A DNA stretch of 64,000 nt from Bradyrhizobium sp. CER78 (GCF_029846235.1 NZ_JARVWP010000014.1:45001-109000), one strand, 5' to 3'. Counted from the first letter of the stretch, positions 34,609-44,666 are shown. The notes: generated by a model not told the origin, from the sequence alone. Translations and numbers: made by a program.

Positions 34609-35159
34609 CGCGTGACTGCCTCTAGCTGAAGCCCCTGGAAAAGGACAAACGCTGGGGGTCCTCGAAAATGGAGCACAGTTCCGGACTATCCAGCCTCTTC
34701 GTCCACATCAGTTTGCTCGACCGGAAAGTAGTCGAAGAATCTCGGTGATCGCAGCCCCGCGAATCTGGCATCCACCGAAACGCGGCTCAAGGGCTCATCT
34801 GCACAAAGCGGTACTTCCCTGGGAACAGAGACATACTCCTGGCCGCAGGGATACATATGGTTCATGTGGCTCATGGCTAGTGCACGTGGCTCATGGTCGC
34901 AAATGGCAGCGAGAATACCCGCTCACGAGGGGGCAGATAGTGGCACGGGAGTGCAGCTATCGTTACGGGCAAAGCTCGATGCAATTAATTAATATGAGAA
35001 CGATTCAATCAGGCGGAGCTGCAGGGGTGCGGCCCGCCGGGTCATGACTCAAAAGCGAGTTGCACAGCGCTCGTCACCGCCGCGACAAGCTTCGCGTCTC
35101 GAGGCGTCGGTGCCCGGGGGACGGACGGATCACCGCCACCCGCCAAACCCGTCCGCTCG
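34609..35159. other. Intergenic region between sulfotransferase and metzincin-like protein genes
   Basis: This gap lies between convergent genes. It contains a short direct repeat GTGGCTCATGG (around 34865 and 34883) and an AT-rich patch near 34984-34996. No gene in it is supported by a ribosome binding site or a recognisable product. Confidence 0.4.
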
Positions 35160-38156
35160 CTAGACGATGAAATGAAATTCCTGCCAGGTGCTCCACATCA
35201 TGCCGTCGCTGGCGCGGACCCAGAGGTCGTCAGTCACGGTGCCGCCCTGGAAGGTGGTGCCGGCAAGCTGAGCGGGGCTGACGTTGATTGCGGTATTGGC
35301 GGGTTGCGCGTTGCCGCCGATGCTCCAGTGGCCGCTGCCGGCCGACGATGTCGAATCCCAGAATTGATATTGGGCGATGCTGTCCCCGTCGGGATCGGAG
35401 ACCGAAAACAGGTTAGTTGCGGCCACGCTCTGGTTGGCGGTGGCGTGGAAGTCGGCTGCGGTGACAACCGGAGCATGGTCAATCGGTGCGTTGACGTGAA
35501 ACTCTTTCCAGCTTCCCCACGTGAAACCGTCATTGGCTCGCACCCACAGGTCATCCGAGCCGGAGCCCGACTGGAACGAGGTGCTGGTCAGTTGAGCGGG
35601 GGACACATCGATCGCGATGTTGGCAGCCTGCGCCACGCCGCCGACCACCCAGTGACCGCTGGCGGGATCGCTCGTTGAATCCCACAGCTGATAGGCGGTG
35701 ATCGTGTCTCCGTCGGCATCGCTGACGGCGAACAGGTTTGACGCGGCGATGTCCTGACCATGTGTAGCGGTCACGTCCGACGCGCTGACCACCGGACCTT
35801 GGTCGATCGGCGCGTTGACGTGGAATTCCTTCCAGTTGCTCCAGATCATGCCATCGAAGGCTCGCACCCAGAGATCGTCGGAGCCTGAACCGCTCTGGAA
35901 TGACGTATTGGCGAGCTGTGCCGCACTCACATCAATGGCCTGGCCCGCCGGCTGTACGGCTCCGGCCACGACAAAATGCCCGCTGGCGGGATCGGTCGTC
36001 GAGTCCCAGAACTGATAGTTGGTGATCGTATCGTGGTCGGGATCGCTGGCCGTGAACAGGTTTGACGCGGCGATGTCCTGACCATGCGTGGCGGTCATGT
36101 CCGACGCGCTGACCACCGGAGCATGGTCGACCGGCGCGTTCACGTGGAATTCTTTCCAGGCTCCCCATGTGATGCCGTCATTGGCTCGCGCCCACAGGTC
36201 AGCCGAACCGGAGCCCGACTGGAACGAGGTGCTCGCCAGCTGAGCGGGTGAAACATCGATCGCGATGTTGGCCGCCTGCGCCACGCCGCCGACCACCCAA
36301 TGACCGCTGGCGGGATCGCTCGTTGAATCCCAAACCTGATAGGCGGTGATCGTGTCGTTGTCGGCGTCGGTCGCGCTGAAGAGGTTGGATGCGGCGATAT
36401 CCTGGCCGTGGGTCGCGGAAAAGTCGGTCGCGCTGACCACCGGCGCATGATTCGGACCTGGCGTGACCGTGAACGGGACCCACGCGCCCCACAGCGTTCC
36501 ATCGTAGGCCCTTGCCCAAAGCTGGTCCGGAGCCGAGCCGAACTGGTAGCTGGTCTGGGCAAGCTGCGCCGCAGTGATGTCGATTTCCGCATTGGTGGCC
36601 TGAACGGCACCGTTCACCATCCATGCGCCGTTGCCGTTGCTGTCCCAGAGTGCGTACTGGGTGATCGGATCACTGTCCGGGTCGGAGGCGCTGAACAGGC
36701 CCGAAGCCGCGATCGAGGTTTGCGCGTGTGCCGCCGTGAAGCTGGCAGCCGAAACAACGGGAGGATGATCAACGCCGGGCGTCGCCGTGAACGGGACCCA
36801 TGCTCCCCAGAGATATCCATCATAGGCGCGGACCCAGAGCGTGTCGGGGGCCGAACCGAACACATAGCTGACTTGCGAGAGGTTGGCGGCCGGGACGTCA
36901 ATCTCGGCGTTGGTGGGTTGCGCGACACCGCCGATCGCCCAATGGCCGTTGCCCTGCGTGTCCCAGAATGCGTATTGAGTGATCGCGTCGCCGTCCGCAT
37001 CGCTGGCCGTGAACAGGGCCGATGCAGCCGCCGAGAGCTCAGTATGCGCAGCGGTCACGTTTGCTGCGGTGACCACGGGTGCGTGATCGGACGGCGAGAC
37101 CACGAAGGATTTCCAGTCGCTCCACAAATAGCCGTCGAAGGCTCTCACCCACAATGTGTCCGAGCCGGGTCCGGCCTGGTAACTCGTCTGAGCCAGCTGC
37201 GACGCGTTGATGTCGATCTCGGTCTTGGTGCCCTGGGCTACGCCTCCCACCGTCCAGTAACCGTGGCCGTTGCTGTCCCAGAAGGAATATTCGGTGATGG
37301 AATCGCCGGTGGCCATGTTCACCGAGAACAGCGACGAGGCCGCGAAAATCTGATTTCGGCCCGCGGCCTGATCGCTGGCCGTGACGACCGGCGTTGTCCG
37401 GATGCTGTATCCGAGATCCTTCAGAACTCCGATGTCCAGGTTGGAGATCGCGTACTGGTAATCGGGGTAGAAGACGATCCCGTTCATCAAGTCCAGTGTG
37501 AGCGGGTCCTTGACGGTCGACGGGGTGGCGTAGAGGTCGGATTGCTGGTTCCCGAAATGATAGTAGTTCTGGGTGGTGCTGTTTGTGGTCAGGGGCACCG
37601 GGCCGCCATAGGCGGCCTCGGCATTCGCGCCGACAAAGTATGCGCCCATGGCGGTCTTTTGAATCAGGTTGTCGAATGTCGATTCGTAGGCGCCGGCCAG
37701 CTGGCCGCTCTGGTTGTACCAGCCCGTCATGCCGAAGCCGTGCATCAGCTCATGCAGAAACACGTCGATCGGATTGATCACGTTTCCCGGCACCTGACTG
37801 GCGTAGGTCAGGCCATAATCCATGTCGATGTACTGGAAGTAGCCGGGATCGACGTTGATGGTGATGTCGCTTGTCGTGCCGGCGACATGCTGCCCGGTGG
37901 TCAACTCGTACTGGCTTGACGGCTCGTACACCGCGAGCCCGCCATTTGATCCGACATAGTAGCTCGACGTCGGCCCGCCGTCGGCACGGCCGACGCTGGT
38001 GGGCAGGATGTTGAGTTGCACCACCAGGGTGCCAATGCCCAGGACATAGCGCTGCCAGACATTGAGGGCCTGCTCGACATCGTAAACAAGAGAGGCGTCG
38101 GCAGACGCGCCGGCATTCGATGAATCATTCAATGTTACGGAATAATTCCAAGGCAT
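35160..38156 (-). CDS. Metzincin-like domain protein with seven cadherin-like repeats; predicted type I secretion substrate
   Basis: The 998-residue protein has no signal peptide (MPWNYSVTLNDSSN). Residues ~1-252 form a metzincin-like domain: H135-E-x-x-H139-x-x-G142, an LMN Met-turn-like segment (DLMNGIVFY, ~222-230) and NLDIGVLKDLGY. The third zinc ligand of the HExxHxxGxxH/D motif is Gly145, so catalysis is uncertain. From ~254 to the end are seven repeats of about 105 residues, each with a SLFS-D-D..ITxYxxWD core, a GHWxxGGVAQ turn, an EIDVxAAxLxxxSYxxG segment and a DxLWVRAxDGxxWxxWxxF end. The same repeat occurs in the 4469-residue protein nearby. The divergent type I secretion genes and the leaderless N terminus suggest export by that system. 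Confidence 0.78.
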   Translation of the reverse strand: MPWNYSVTLNDSSNAGASADASLVYDVEQALNVWQRYVLGIGTLVVQLNILPTSVGRADGGPTSSYYVGSNGGLAVYEPSSQYELTTGQHVAGTTSDITINVDPGYFQYIDMDYGLTYASQVPGNVINPIDVFLHELMHGFGMTGWYNQSGQLAGAYESTFDNLIQKTAMGAYFVGANAEAAYGGPVPLTTNSTTQNYYHFGNQQSDLYATPSTVKDPLTLDLMNGIVFYPDYQYAISNLDIGVLKDLGYSIRTTPVVTASDQAAGRNQIFAASSLFSVNMATGDSITEYSFWDSNGHGYWTVGGVAQGTKTEIDINASQLAQTSYQAGPGSDTLWVRAFDGYLWSDWKSFVVSPSDHAPVVTAANVTAAHTELSAAASALFTASDADGDAITQYAFWDTQGNGHWAIGGVAQPTNAEIDVPAANLSQVSYVFGSAPDTLWVRAYDGYLWGAWVPFTATPGVDHPPVVSAASFTAAHAQTSIAASGLFSASDPDSDPITQYALWDSNGNGAWMVNGAVQATNAEIDITAAQLAQTSYQFGSAPDQLWARAYDGTLWGAWVPFTVTPGPNHAPVVSATDFSATHGQDIAASNLFSATDADNDTITAYQVWDSTSDPASGHWVVGGVAQAANIAIDVSPAQLASTSFQSGSGSADLWARANDGITWGAWKEFHVNAPVDHAPVVSASDMTATHGQDIAASNLFTASDPDHDTITNYQFWDSTTDPASGHFVVAGAVQPAGQAIDVSAAQLANTSFQSGSGSDDLWVRAFDGMIWSNWKEFHVNAPIDQGPVVSASDVTATHGQDIAASNLFAVSDADGDTITAYQLWDSTSDPASGHWVVGGVAQAANIAIDVSPAQLTSTSFQSGSGSDDLWVRANDGFTWGSWKEFHVNAPIDHAPVVTAADFHATANQSVAATNLFSVSDPDGDSIAQYQFWDSTSSAGSGHWSIGGNAQPANTAINVSPAQLAGTTFQGGTVTDDLWVRASDGMMWSTWQEFHFIV
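35163..37397 (-). repeat. Seven tandem cadherin-like repeats in the metzincin-like protein
   Basis: Seven units of about 315 bp each encode the W-D...DGxxWxxW motif. The last four units (THGQDIAASNLF-containing and the final one) are most alike and carry an extra STSDPASGHWVVGG insert absent from the first three. Confidence 0.85.
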
Positions 38157-38741
38157 CTTGGTCGGGCTTTCAATCTATGGTAGCGTACCAATAATAAGCA
38201 TTATTCATGCTGACCAGTCACGGGCTAGTCAACCGAGGCCAAGGGGCCGGCCCCGGACAAGGCGGTGCGTGAGACTGTTCATTGATGTTCAGCGCCTCCG
38301 GTGGGATTGGCTTGGGGCATGGGATGGAGCCCGGCGCCGGTCTCGCATGCTGCAAGATCAGAATGGCATTTATGTGCCGTGAGGCCGATGCGATCGCCCT
38401 TGTGACCTCGCTGGCAGCCACGCCAAGCCCACACCAAGCACGCCGCGGTCCGTAAGACTACGGAGCGTGGTTCGGCTGCGAGCGGTTCCCGACTTAGGAC
38501 TCCGGAATCGACATGATGTTGCTCGTGAATTCGGCTCGTTCGCTTACAAGGCCAATTGCATCCCGCCGAAGAAGCATAGTACTCTGGGAGTCATATTCAT
38601 CTGCTGCTCTATCGGTTGGTTGCGAATAGCGGGTTTGCGCTGACGAGGCCGAAGGAGCAGGGACGGGGGGCGCGCTCACGACAGTGTCGGTTCGCGTTCG
38701 ACGGCAGTCATTTTCAGCTACTGAGCAGATTAAATCGCGAG
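38157..38741. promoter_or_regulatory. Divergent promoter region of the type I secretion locus
   Basis: The 585-bp gap separates the metzincin-like cargo gene (minus) from the type I secretion ATPase gene (plus), so it should carry both promoters. A perfect inverted repeat AATAAT-AAGC-ATTATT is at 38190-38205, about 35 bp upstream of the cargo gene, in an AT-richer stretch; it could be an operator or part of a -10 region. No recognisable regulator gene is adjacent. Confidence 0.45.
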
Positions 38742-40883
38742 ATGATTGAAACGCGGAGCGGTACGGCAGCAGATAGCGGGATAGTTGCGCTCGCGATGCT
38801 GCTGCGTTTTCACGGCATCCCGGCCGATGTCGACCAGATTCGTCATCAGTTCGGCCATGGACCCTTCGGAACGCCGGAGATGTTGCGCTACGCGCGCTCG
38901 ACCGGCGTCAAGGCCCGGGAGGTGACGACCAACTGGTTAAGGCTCGAGAAGGCCCCGCTCCCTGCCATCGCGCTGTTGCGTGATGGTGGCCATTTGATCC
39001 TCGCCAAGGTGGGCGCCGACAAGATTCTCGTTCAATCGCCGCTGTCGGAGCGCCCGGAGCTGATCACGCGCGCCGATCTGGAAGCGGTGTGGTCAGGCCG
39101 GATGATTCTGGTCAGCCGCCGGGCGGGACTGGTCAGTCTTGCACGCCGCTTCGACCTGTCATGGTTTCTAGGGGCGATCCACAAGTATCGCTACCATTTC
39201 GTGGAGGTGTTGATCGCCTCCTTTTTCCTGCAGCTGTTCGCGCTGGTGTCGCCGCTGTTCTTTCAGGTGGTGATCGACAAGGTCCTGGTCAATCATACAC
39301 TCAGCACGCTCGATGTGCTCGTCGTGGGATTGATCGGCATCGCGGTGTTCGAGACGGCGCTTGCGATATTGCGGACCTATCTGTTCTCCCATGTGACGAA
39401 CAGGATCGATGTCGAGCTGGGAGCCCGCTTGTTTCGGCATCTCATCGGGCTGCCCATTGCCTACTTCCAGGCTCGCCGGGTCGGCGACTCGGTTGCGCGG
39501 GTCCGCGAGCTCGAGAACATCCGCAACTTCCTGACCGGCTCGGCCCTGACCGTCGTGATCGACCTGTTCTTCACCGTCGTTTTCATCGCGGTGATGTTCG
39601 TCTATTCGCCGATCCTGACCTGGATCGTGCTCGGATCCTTCCCGCTCTATGTCGGCATCTCGGCCGGCGCGACGCCGATGTTCCGCCAGCGGCTCGACAC
39701 CAAATTCGAGCGCGGGGCCGAGAACCAGGCGTTTCTCGTCGAGAGCGTGACCGGGGTCGAGACCATCAAGGCGATGGCGCTCGAACCGCAGATGCAGCGC
39801 CGCTGGGAGGAGCAGCTTGCCGAATACGTTGCGGCCAGCTTCCGCGTGCTCAGCCTCGCCAATGTTGCGAGCCAATCGGTCCAGTTCGTCAGCAAGCTCG
39901 TCACCGCGGTGATCCTTTACGCCGGCGCCAAGCTGGTGATCGACGGCAGCCTCACGGTCGGCGAGCTGATCGCCTTCAACATGTTCTCGTCACGCGTCAG
40001 CGCGCCGGTCTTGAGGCTGGCCCAGCTCTGGCAGGACTTCCATCAGGCGAGGCTCTCGGTCGCGCGGCTCGGCGACATCCTGAATACGCCGGCGGAACAG
40101 ACCTTCAACCCCGGCCGCGCCGTGCCGCCGCCCATCAAGGGGCAGGTCACGCTTGAACACGTGTCCTTCCGATACCGGGTCGATGGACCCGAAGTGCTGC
40201 ACGAGATCAACATCAACATTCCGGCCGGTCAGGTCGTCGGCATCGTCGGCCCGTCGGGGTCGGGCAAGAGCACCTTCACGAAGCTGGTTCAGCGCCTTTA
40301 CGTCCCGGAGAAGGGCAGGGTCCTTGTCGACGGCGTCGACCTTGCGATGGTCGATCCGGCGTGGCTGCGCCGCCAGGTCGGCGTCGTGCTGCAGGAAAAT
40401 GTGCTGTTCAACCGCAGCGTACGGGAAAACATCGCGCTCGCCGATCCGGCCGCTCCGATGCAGCAGGTGATCGCCGCGGCGCAGCTTGCGGGCGCCCATG
40501 AATTCATTCTCGAGCTGCCGGAAGGCTACGATACCGTCGTGGGCGAGCGCGGCTCCAGTCTGTCGGGAGGCCAGCGCCAGCGCATCGCGATCGCGCGGGC
40601 CCTGATCACCGATCCGCGTATCCTGATCTTCGATGAAGCGACCAGTTCGCTGGACTACGAAAGCGAAAGGGTCATTCAGGACAATATGAGCCGGATCGTG
40701 AAGGGACGAACGGTCTTTGTCATTGCGCATCGGCTATCCGCCGTCCGGCGTACCGATCGAATCATCACCATCGACCGCGGCCGGCTGGTTGAGCAGGGGT
40801 CCCACGAGGAGCTGCTGAGCACGGGCGGAAGATACGCGTCGCTCTACCGGTTGCAGGCGGGGATCCATGAAGTCGGCTCGTGA
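38742..40883 (+). CDS. Type I secretion system ABC permease/ATPase (HlyB-like)
   Basis: The product has 713 residues from the ATG at 38742; a TTG-started extension to 38616 does not look like the family. Residues ~1-130 are a C39-like domain in which the catalytic Cys is replaced (DSGIVALAML), as in HlyB, so it binds substrate without cutting a leader. The membrane domain covers ~150-430. The nucleotide-binding domain has Walker A GPSGSGKST from residue 503, signature LSGGQRQR from 607, Walker B ILIFDEATSSLD and an H-loop IAHRLS. It exports unfolded proteins with C-terminal signals across both membranes. The HlyD-type gene overlaps its 3' end by 17 nt. No outer-membrane TolC gene is in the window. 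Confidence 0.93.
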   Translation: MIETRSGTAADSGIVALAMLLRFHGIPADVDQIRHQFGHGPFGTPEMLRYARSTGVKAREVTTNWLRLEKAPLPAIALLRDGGHLILAKVGADKILVQSPLSERPELITRADLEAVWSGRMILVSRRAGLVSLARRFDLSWFLGAIHKYRYHFVEVLIASFFLQLFALVSPLFFQVVIDKVLVNHTLSTLDVLVVGLIGIAVFETALAILRTYLFSHVTNRIDVELGARLFRHLIGLPIAYFQARRVGDSVARVRELENIRNFLTGSALTVVIDLFFTVVFIAVMFVYSPILTWIVLGSFPLYVGISAGATPMFRQRLDTKFERGAENQAFLVESVTGVETIKAMALEPQMQRRWEEQLAEYVAASFRVLSLANVASQSVQFVSKLVTAVILYAGAKLVIDGSLTVGELIAFNMFSSRVSAPVLRLAQLWQDFHQARLSVARLGDILNTPAEQTFNPGRAVPPPIKGQVTLEHVSFRYRVDGPEVLHEININIPAGQVVGIVGPSGSGKSTFTKLVQRLYVPEKGRVLVDGVDLAMVDPAWLRRQVGVVLQENVLFNRSVRENIALADPAAPMQQVIAAAQLAGAHEFILELPEGYDTVVGERGSSLSGGQRQRIAIARALITDPRILIFDEATSSLDYESERVIQDNMSRIVKGRTVFVIAHRLSAVRRTDRIITIDRGRLVEQGSHEELLSTGGRYASLYRLQAGIHEVGS

Positions 40884-42279
40884 AGCGCTTGCGACCGGGC
40901 GCAAAACGCGGGACGAGCTGGCCTTCCTGCCGGCCGCCCTCGAAATCGTCGAGACGCCGCCATCTCCGACCGCCAGGCTGACGGCCGTCTTGCTTGCCGC
41001 CCTGTTCTGTTGCGCGGTGGCATGGGCCGGCCTCGGCAAGATCGATATCGTCGCCTCTGCCCCCGGAAAGATCGTGCCGGGCGACCGCGTGAAGCTGGTC
41101 CAGCCGCTCGAGATCGGGGTGGTGCGGGCCATCCACGTCCGCGACGGCCAGACCGTCAAGGCCGGCGAGATTCTGATCGAGCTGGATCCGACCAGCAATC
41201 AGGCGGAGCTTCTGCACCTGAAAAACGATCTGCTTGCATCATTGCTGGACATTGCCCGCACGCGCTCTGCGCTCGACGGCAACACCAGCGGGCTCGATGG
41301 TGCGCCGGAGGACACGCCGCCTGCCTTGGTCCAGATGCATCTGGAGTATCTGCGCAGTCAGGATTCCGAGCAGCGCGCCAAATTGTCAGAGCTGGATCGG
41401 CAGCGGGTGCAGAAGGTGGCGGAGACCAAGACGATCGACGCCAGCATCGCCAAGATCGAAGCCTTGCTGCCGGTGCTGCAGGAGCGCGTCAACGTTCGCA
41501 AGTACCTGGCGGACCGGGAGTACGGTTCAAAGCTGCAATATCTGCAGGAGCTTCAGGAGCTCGTGGGGATGCAGCAGGACATCCTGGTGCAGCGGAGCAA
41601 GCTCCAGGAGGGCAACGCAGCCGTGGCCGCACTCGACGAGACGCGCGCCAAGCTTGTCTCGGAATACCGGCATCGCTTGTACGACGATCTGGCCAAGGCG
41701 ACGCAGAAGGCCGGCAGTCTCAAGGACGAGGTGTCCAAGGCCGAGCACAAGACCAATCTTCAAAAGCTTGCGGCCCCGATCGACGGCGTGGTGCAGCAAT
41801 TGGCCGTGCACACGGTCGGCGGTGTCGTCACGCCCGCCCAGACGCTGGCGGTGGTCGTGCCCAGCGACAGCCTGATCGAAATCGAAGCGATGGTTTCCAA
41901 TCGCGACATCGGCTTCGTGCATCCGGGGCAGGACGCCGAAATCAAGGTCGATACCTTCAACTTCACCCGTTACGGCCTGCTGCACGGCAAGATCGTCAGC
42001 GTCTCGCCCGACTCGGTCTCCCGCGACAGACCGCGGGATTCCGCTCGCGAGCCCAACGGCGCAGCACTGGAGGAGAGCAGCGAGCCGAAGGGTCAGGGGC
42101 CGGTGTATATCGCGCACGTCTCGATCGACCGGACCAAGATGGTCGTCGACGACAAGGAGATCAGTCTTTCGCCGGGAATGACCGTCACCGTCGAGATCAG
42201 GACGGGCGCCCGCAGCATCATGAGCTATTTGCTGTCGCCGATCGTGCGCTACCGGCAGGATGCCCTCCGCGAGCGGTGA
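40867..42279 (+). CDS. HlyD-family type I secretion periplasmic adaptor
   Basis: The 470-residue protein has one N-terminal membrane anchor (about residues 38-56), a lipoyl-like half (PLEIGVVRAIHVRDGQTVKAGEILIELDP), a long coiled-coil hairpin (~105-290), the returning lipoyl half (KLAAPIDGVVQQLAVHTVGGVV) and a beta-barrel domain. It links the ABC exporter to an outer-membrane TolC-type channel. It starts within the exporter gene, so the two are translationally coupled. Confidence 0.93.
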   Translation: MKSAREALATGRKTRDELAFLPAALEIVETPPSPTARLTAVLLAALFCCAVAWAGLGKIDIVASAPGKIVPGDRVKLVQPLEIGVVRAIHVRDGQTVKAGEILIELDPTSNQAELLHLKNDLLASLLDIARTRSALDGNTSGLDGAPEDTPPALVQMHLEYLRSQDSEQRAKLSELDRQRVQKVAETKTIDASIAKIEALLPVLQERVNVRKYLADREYGSKLQYLQELQELVGMQQDILVQRSKLQEGNAAVAALDETRAKLVSEYRHRLYDDLAKATQKAGSLKDEVSKAEHKTNLQKLAAPIDGVVQQLAVHTVGGVVTPAQTLAVVVPSDSLIEIEAMVSNRDIGFVHPGQDAEIKVDTFNFTRYGLLHGKIVSVSPDSVSRDRPRDSAREPNGAALEESSEPKGQGPVYIAHVSIDRTKMVVDDKEISLSPGMTVTVEIRTGARSIMSYLLSPIVRYRQDALRER

Positions 42280-42301
42280 CGAAGCCCGCCGGTTCGGGCC
42301 G

Positions 42302-43105
42302 TCATGATGTGGTCCGGGATTCCACGTGGCTCAGGCTTGGATCGGATTCATGGATCGCAAGGCAGTTTTGCCCGGCGTCGTATGTCCGGTATCCATGATC
42401 GTTCAGCTTGCGAACCAGCGCGGCCTTGTCGGTCTTGATGAATTCCGCATGAATGATTGGGTGATGCTGCCGAATCGTGGCGCTGGCGCCCTCCAGCACC
42501 TTCAACTCCATCCCCTCGACGTCGATCTTGATCAGGTCGCAGCGGCCCAGATTCAGCGAGTCCAGCGTGACCATCGTCGTCTCAGTCCCGCTGGCCTCTG
42601 AATAATCGATCTTCTGGCCGATTTGCTCGGTGGCAGAGCGTTGCGTCACCTCGAGGCTGCCGAAACTGGCGGGCTCCTGATGACTGAGGGTCGGCACCCA
42701 GGTTTTCCCGGCTTCCGACGAAATGACCGCGTGCATCGCCCTAGCGTTGAAACAGTTGTTGATGGCGATGTTGCCGGCAAGCGCGTAGTAGACCCGTTCC
42801 TGCGCCTCGATGGCAACGACGGAACCCCAGCCGTCCATGTGCTTGGACCATTCGATGGTGTGAACGCCGATGTTCGCCCCGCAGTCGATCGCGACCACGC
42901 CATCGCCCCGGTAGGTTCTTCGCAGTGCAAGAAGCCCCTTCGTCAGCTCGATTTCAGTGGCGTCGAACGTGCCGTGCTCGAGGATCTGAATCCCGACTCC
43001 AAAAGTGTTGCCGCCCGCCGTGTGATAGTCCAGCCGGTTGACGATCAGCGGGCCATGCGTCGATGCTGCGATCACAAACGGGATCTTGCTGGGGTTGCGA
43101 CTCAT
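42302..43105 (-). CDS. FkbM-family methyltransferase
   Basis: The 267-residue protein has the SAM-binding motif VAIDCGANIGVHT (from residue 71), the acidic motif VAIEAQER, and the FkbM C-terminal block DLIKIDVEGMELKVLEGA. FkbM enzymes O-methylate sugars or polyketides. Its position between the secretion genes and an O-heptosyltransferase suggests it methylates glycans on the secreted protein, but this is inference. It is convergent with the HlyD-type gene (22 bp) and divergent from the heptosyltransferase gene. Confidence 0.88.
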   Translation of the reverse strand: MSRNPSKIPFVIAASTHGPLIVNRLDYHTAGGNTFGVGIQILEHGTFDATEIELTKGLLALRRTYRGDGVVAIDCGANIGVHTIEWSKHMDGWGSVVAIEAQERVYYALAGNIAINNCFNARAMHAVISSEAGKTWVPTLSHQEPASFGSLEVTQRSATEQIGQKIDYSEASGTETTMVTLDSLNLGRCDLIKIDVEGMELKVLEGASATIRQHHPIIHAEFIKTDKAALVRKLNDHGYRTYDAGQNCLAIHESDPSLSHVESRTTS

Positions 43106-43252
43106 CGTTGTGTGTTTCTCTGTGTATGCCGTTCGGGAACGGCTGCGAGGGGTGCTCGCTAAGGTTTTCGTCCGTTGACGCGGTTGTCAATCTCGCTTAT
43201 CTTCCGTGCACTTTTTAAGAGGTTGTTTTTATTTCAGGGCAGGGGATATTTC

Positions 43253-44581
43253 GTGAATGCCATTGCCGTTGTTGCGTCGGCGATCGGGCTGAAGCGTTCG
43301 ATTGACGATGCCACCGATCAACCCAAGATAGTCGTTGATCGTTCGACCGATGCCACACCACCAGTCAAGTCGGAGGTCGTAGCGTCGAATGCCGACGCTC
43401 CGAAGCCCGCCTATCCTGCGGCCGCCGAACTGCCGACAGAGTTGGGTCCGAAGGGGCTGCGATTCGACTTCAACGACGGTGCGCGAGTTGTTTGTCCGCA
43501 TGGCGAGCAACCCTGGAAGGTAAGGATTCGCGATCTCGACACCGGCAACGTGCTGTTCGAAACGGAATTCGCCGGCGGCTATGTCAACAGCAGCAAGCGC
43601 TATTACATCCGTTTCGGAATCGAGGTTTCCCAGCAGGGCGAAACCATCCTTGATCATGAATACTCGGCGAAAGATCGCGAGGTACTGATCCAGTTTCCGG
43701 TCGGGACGCTCGGCGATACGATGGGATGGTTTCCCTATGCCGTGAAGTTCAAGGACAAGCACGGCTGCAAGCTGAGCTGCGCCATGGCGACGCCGCTGAT
43801 CGAGCTGTTCCGCGACGCGTATCCGGACATCGAGTTCATCACCCATGAAGAGGTGAAGCCGAACCGATATTACGCGACCTACAGAATTGGCCTGTTCTTC
43901 GACGACAAGGATTGCGTCTATCAGCCGACCGATTTCCGCCATGTCGGGCTACATCGGACCGCGGGCTATATTCTGGGTGTCGATCCGACCGAGCAGCCTC
44001 CGCGCATCGTCATCAAGGACGATCAGAGGCCGATTGCCGAACCTTATGTCTGCATCGCGGTTCAGAGCACCACGCAAAGCAAATATTGGAACAACCCGCA
44101 TGGCTGGCGCGAGATCGTCAATTTCCTGAAGGCGGCCGGCTACCGGGTGGTCTGCATCGATCAGAAGGCCACTCACGGCACCCAGTTGATCTGGAACCAC
44201 ATTCCGAATGGTGCCGAAGATCAGACGGGCGATAAGCCGCTCGCCGAGCGATTTCGTTACCTGAAGCACGCGGACTTTTTCATCGGTCTGTCGAGCGGCC
44301 TGTCGTGGCTTGCGTGGGCCTCGGGGACGCCGGTCGTCATGATCAGCGGGTTCACCCATCCGACCAACGAGTTTGAAACGCCCTACCGCATCGTCAATTT
44401 TCACGCATGCAACAGTTGCTGGAACGATCCGCGGGTGCGTTTCGACCACAAGGATTTTCTGTGGTGCCCGCGGCATGCCAATTCGCCCCGGCAATTCGAA
44501 TGCACGCGGCTGATTACGGCCGATCACGTCAAGCAGATTATTCAGCGCATACCGGGATTTCCGGTCGGCGCCAAGGTGTAG
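43253..44581 (+). CDS. Autotransporter strand-loop-strand O-heptosyltransferase (TibC/Aah-type, BAHT family)
   Basis: The product has 442 residues from a GTG at 43253, preceded by CAGGGG at suitable spacing; a TTG at 43175 gives 26 more residues. The C-terminal GT-B domain has the family's IAVQSTTQSKYWNNP..GWREIV and GLSSGLSWLAWASGTPVVMISGF regions. Four cysteines (C386, C389, C405, C417; C-x2-C-x15-C-x11-C) match the iron-finger motif of TibC-like enzymes, which use ADP-heptose to O-heptosylate serines in AIDA-I/TibA-type repeats. An N-terminal Pro/Ala-rich stretch (~25-75) is poorly conserved in appearance. The giant repeat protein begins 85 bp downstream and is the obvious acceptor. ADP-heptose would come from LPS core synthesis genes elsewhere. 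Confidence 0.87.
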   Translation: MNAIAVVASAIGLKRSIDDATDQPKIVVDRSTDATPPVKSEVVASNADAPKPAYPAAAELPTELGPKGLRFDFNDGARVVCPHGEQPWKVRIRDLDTGNVLFETEFAGGYVNSSKRYYIRFGIEVSQQGETILDHEYSAKDREVLIQFPVGTLGDTMGWFPYAVKFKDKHGCKLSCAMATPLIELFRDAYPDIEFITHEEVKPNRYYATYRIGLFFDDKDCVYQPTDFRHVGLHRTAGYILGVDPTEQPPRIVIKDDQRPIAEPYVCIAVQSTTQSKYWNNPHGWREIVNFLKAAGYRVVCIDQKATHGTQLIWNHIPNGAEDQTGDKPLAERFRYLKHADFFIGLSSGLSWLAWASGTPVVMISGFTHPTNEFETPYRIVNFHACNSCWNDPRVRFDHKDFLWCPRHANSPRQFECTRLITADHVKQIIQRIPGFPVGAKV

Positions 44582-44666
44582 CGCGTAGACGACGTCGATG
44601 CCCGACTAGGCGGCATCGACGACCGAACCCGACAAATGAATTTTATTCTGGCCCAGGGGCAGAGCC

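Noticed and set aside
34686..34874. A 62-codon minus-strand frame between the sulfotransferase and metzincin-like genes
   Set aside because: It has no ribosome binding site, and the product (with DEPLSRVSVDARF) matches nothing I can name. It could be a gene remnant but is not supported.
34745..35047. A 100-codon plus-strand frame in the same gap
   Set aside because: No ribosome binding site and a composition typical of non-coding DNA.
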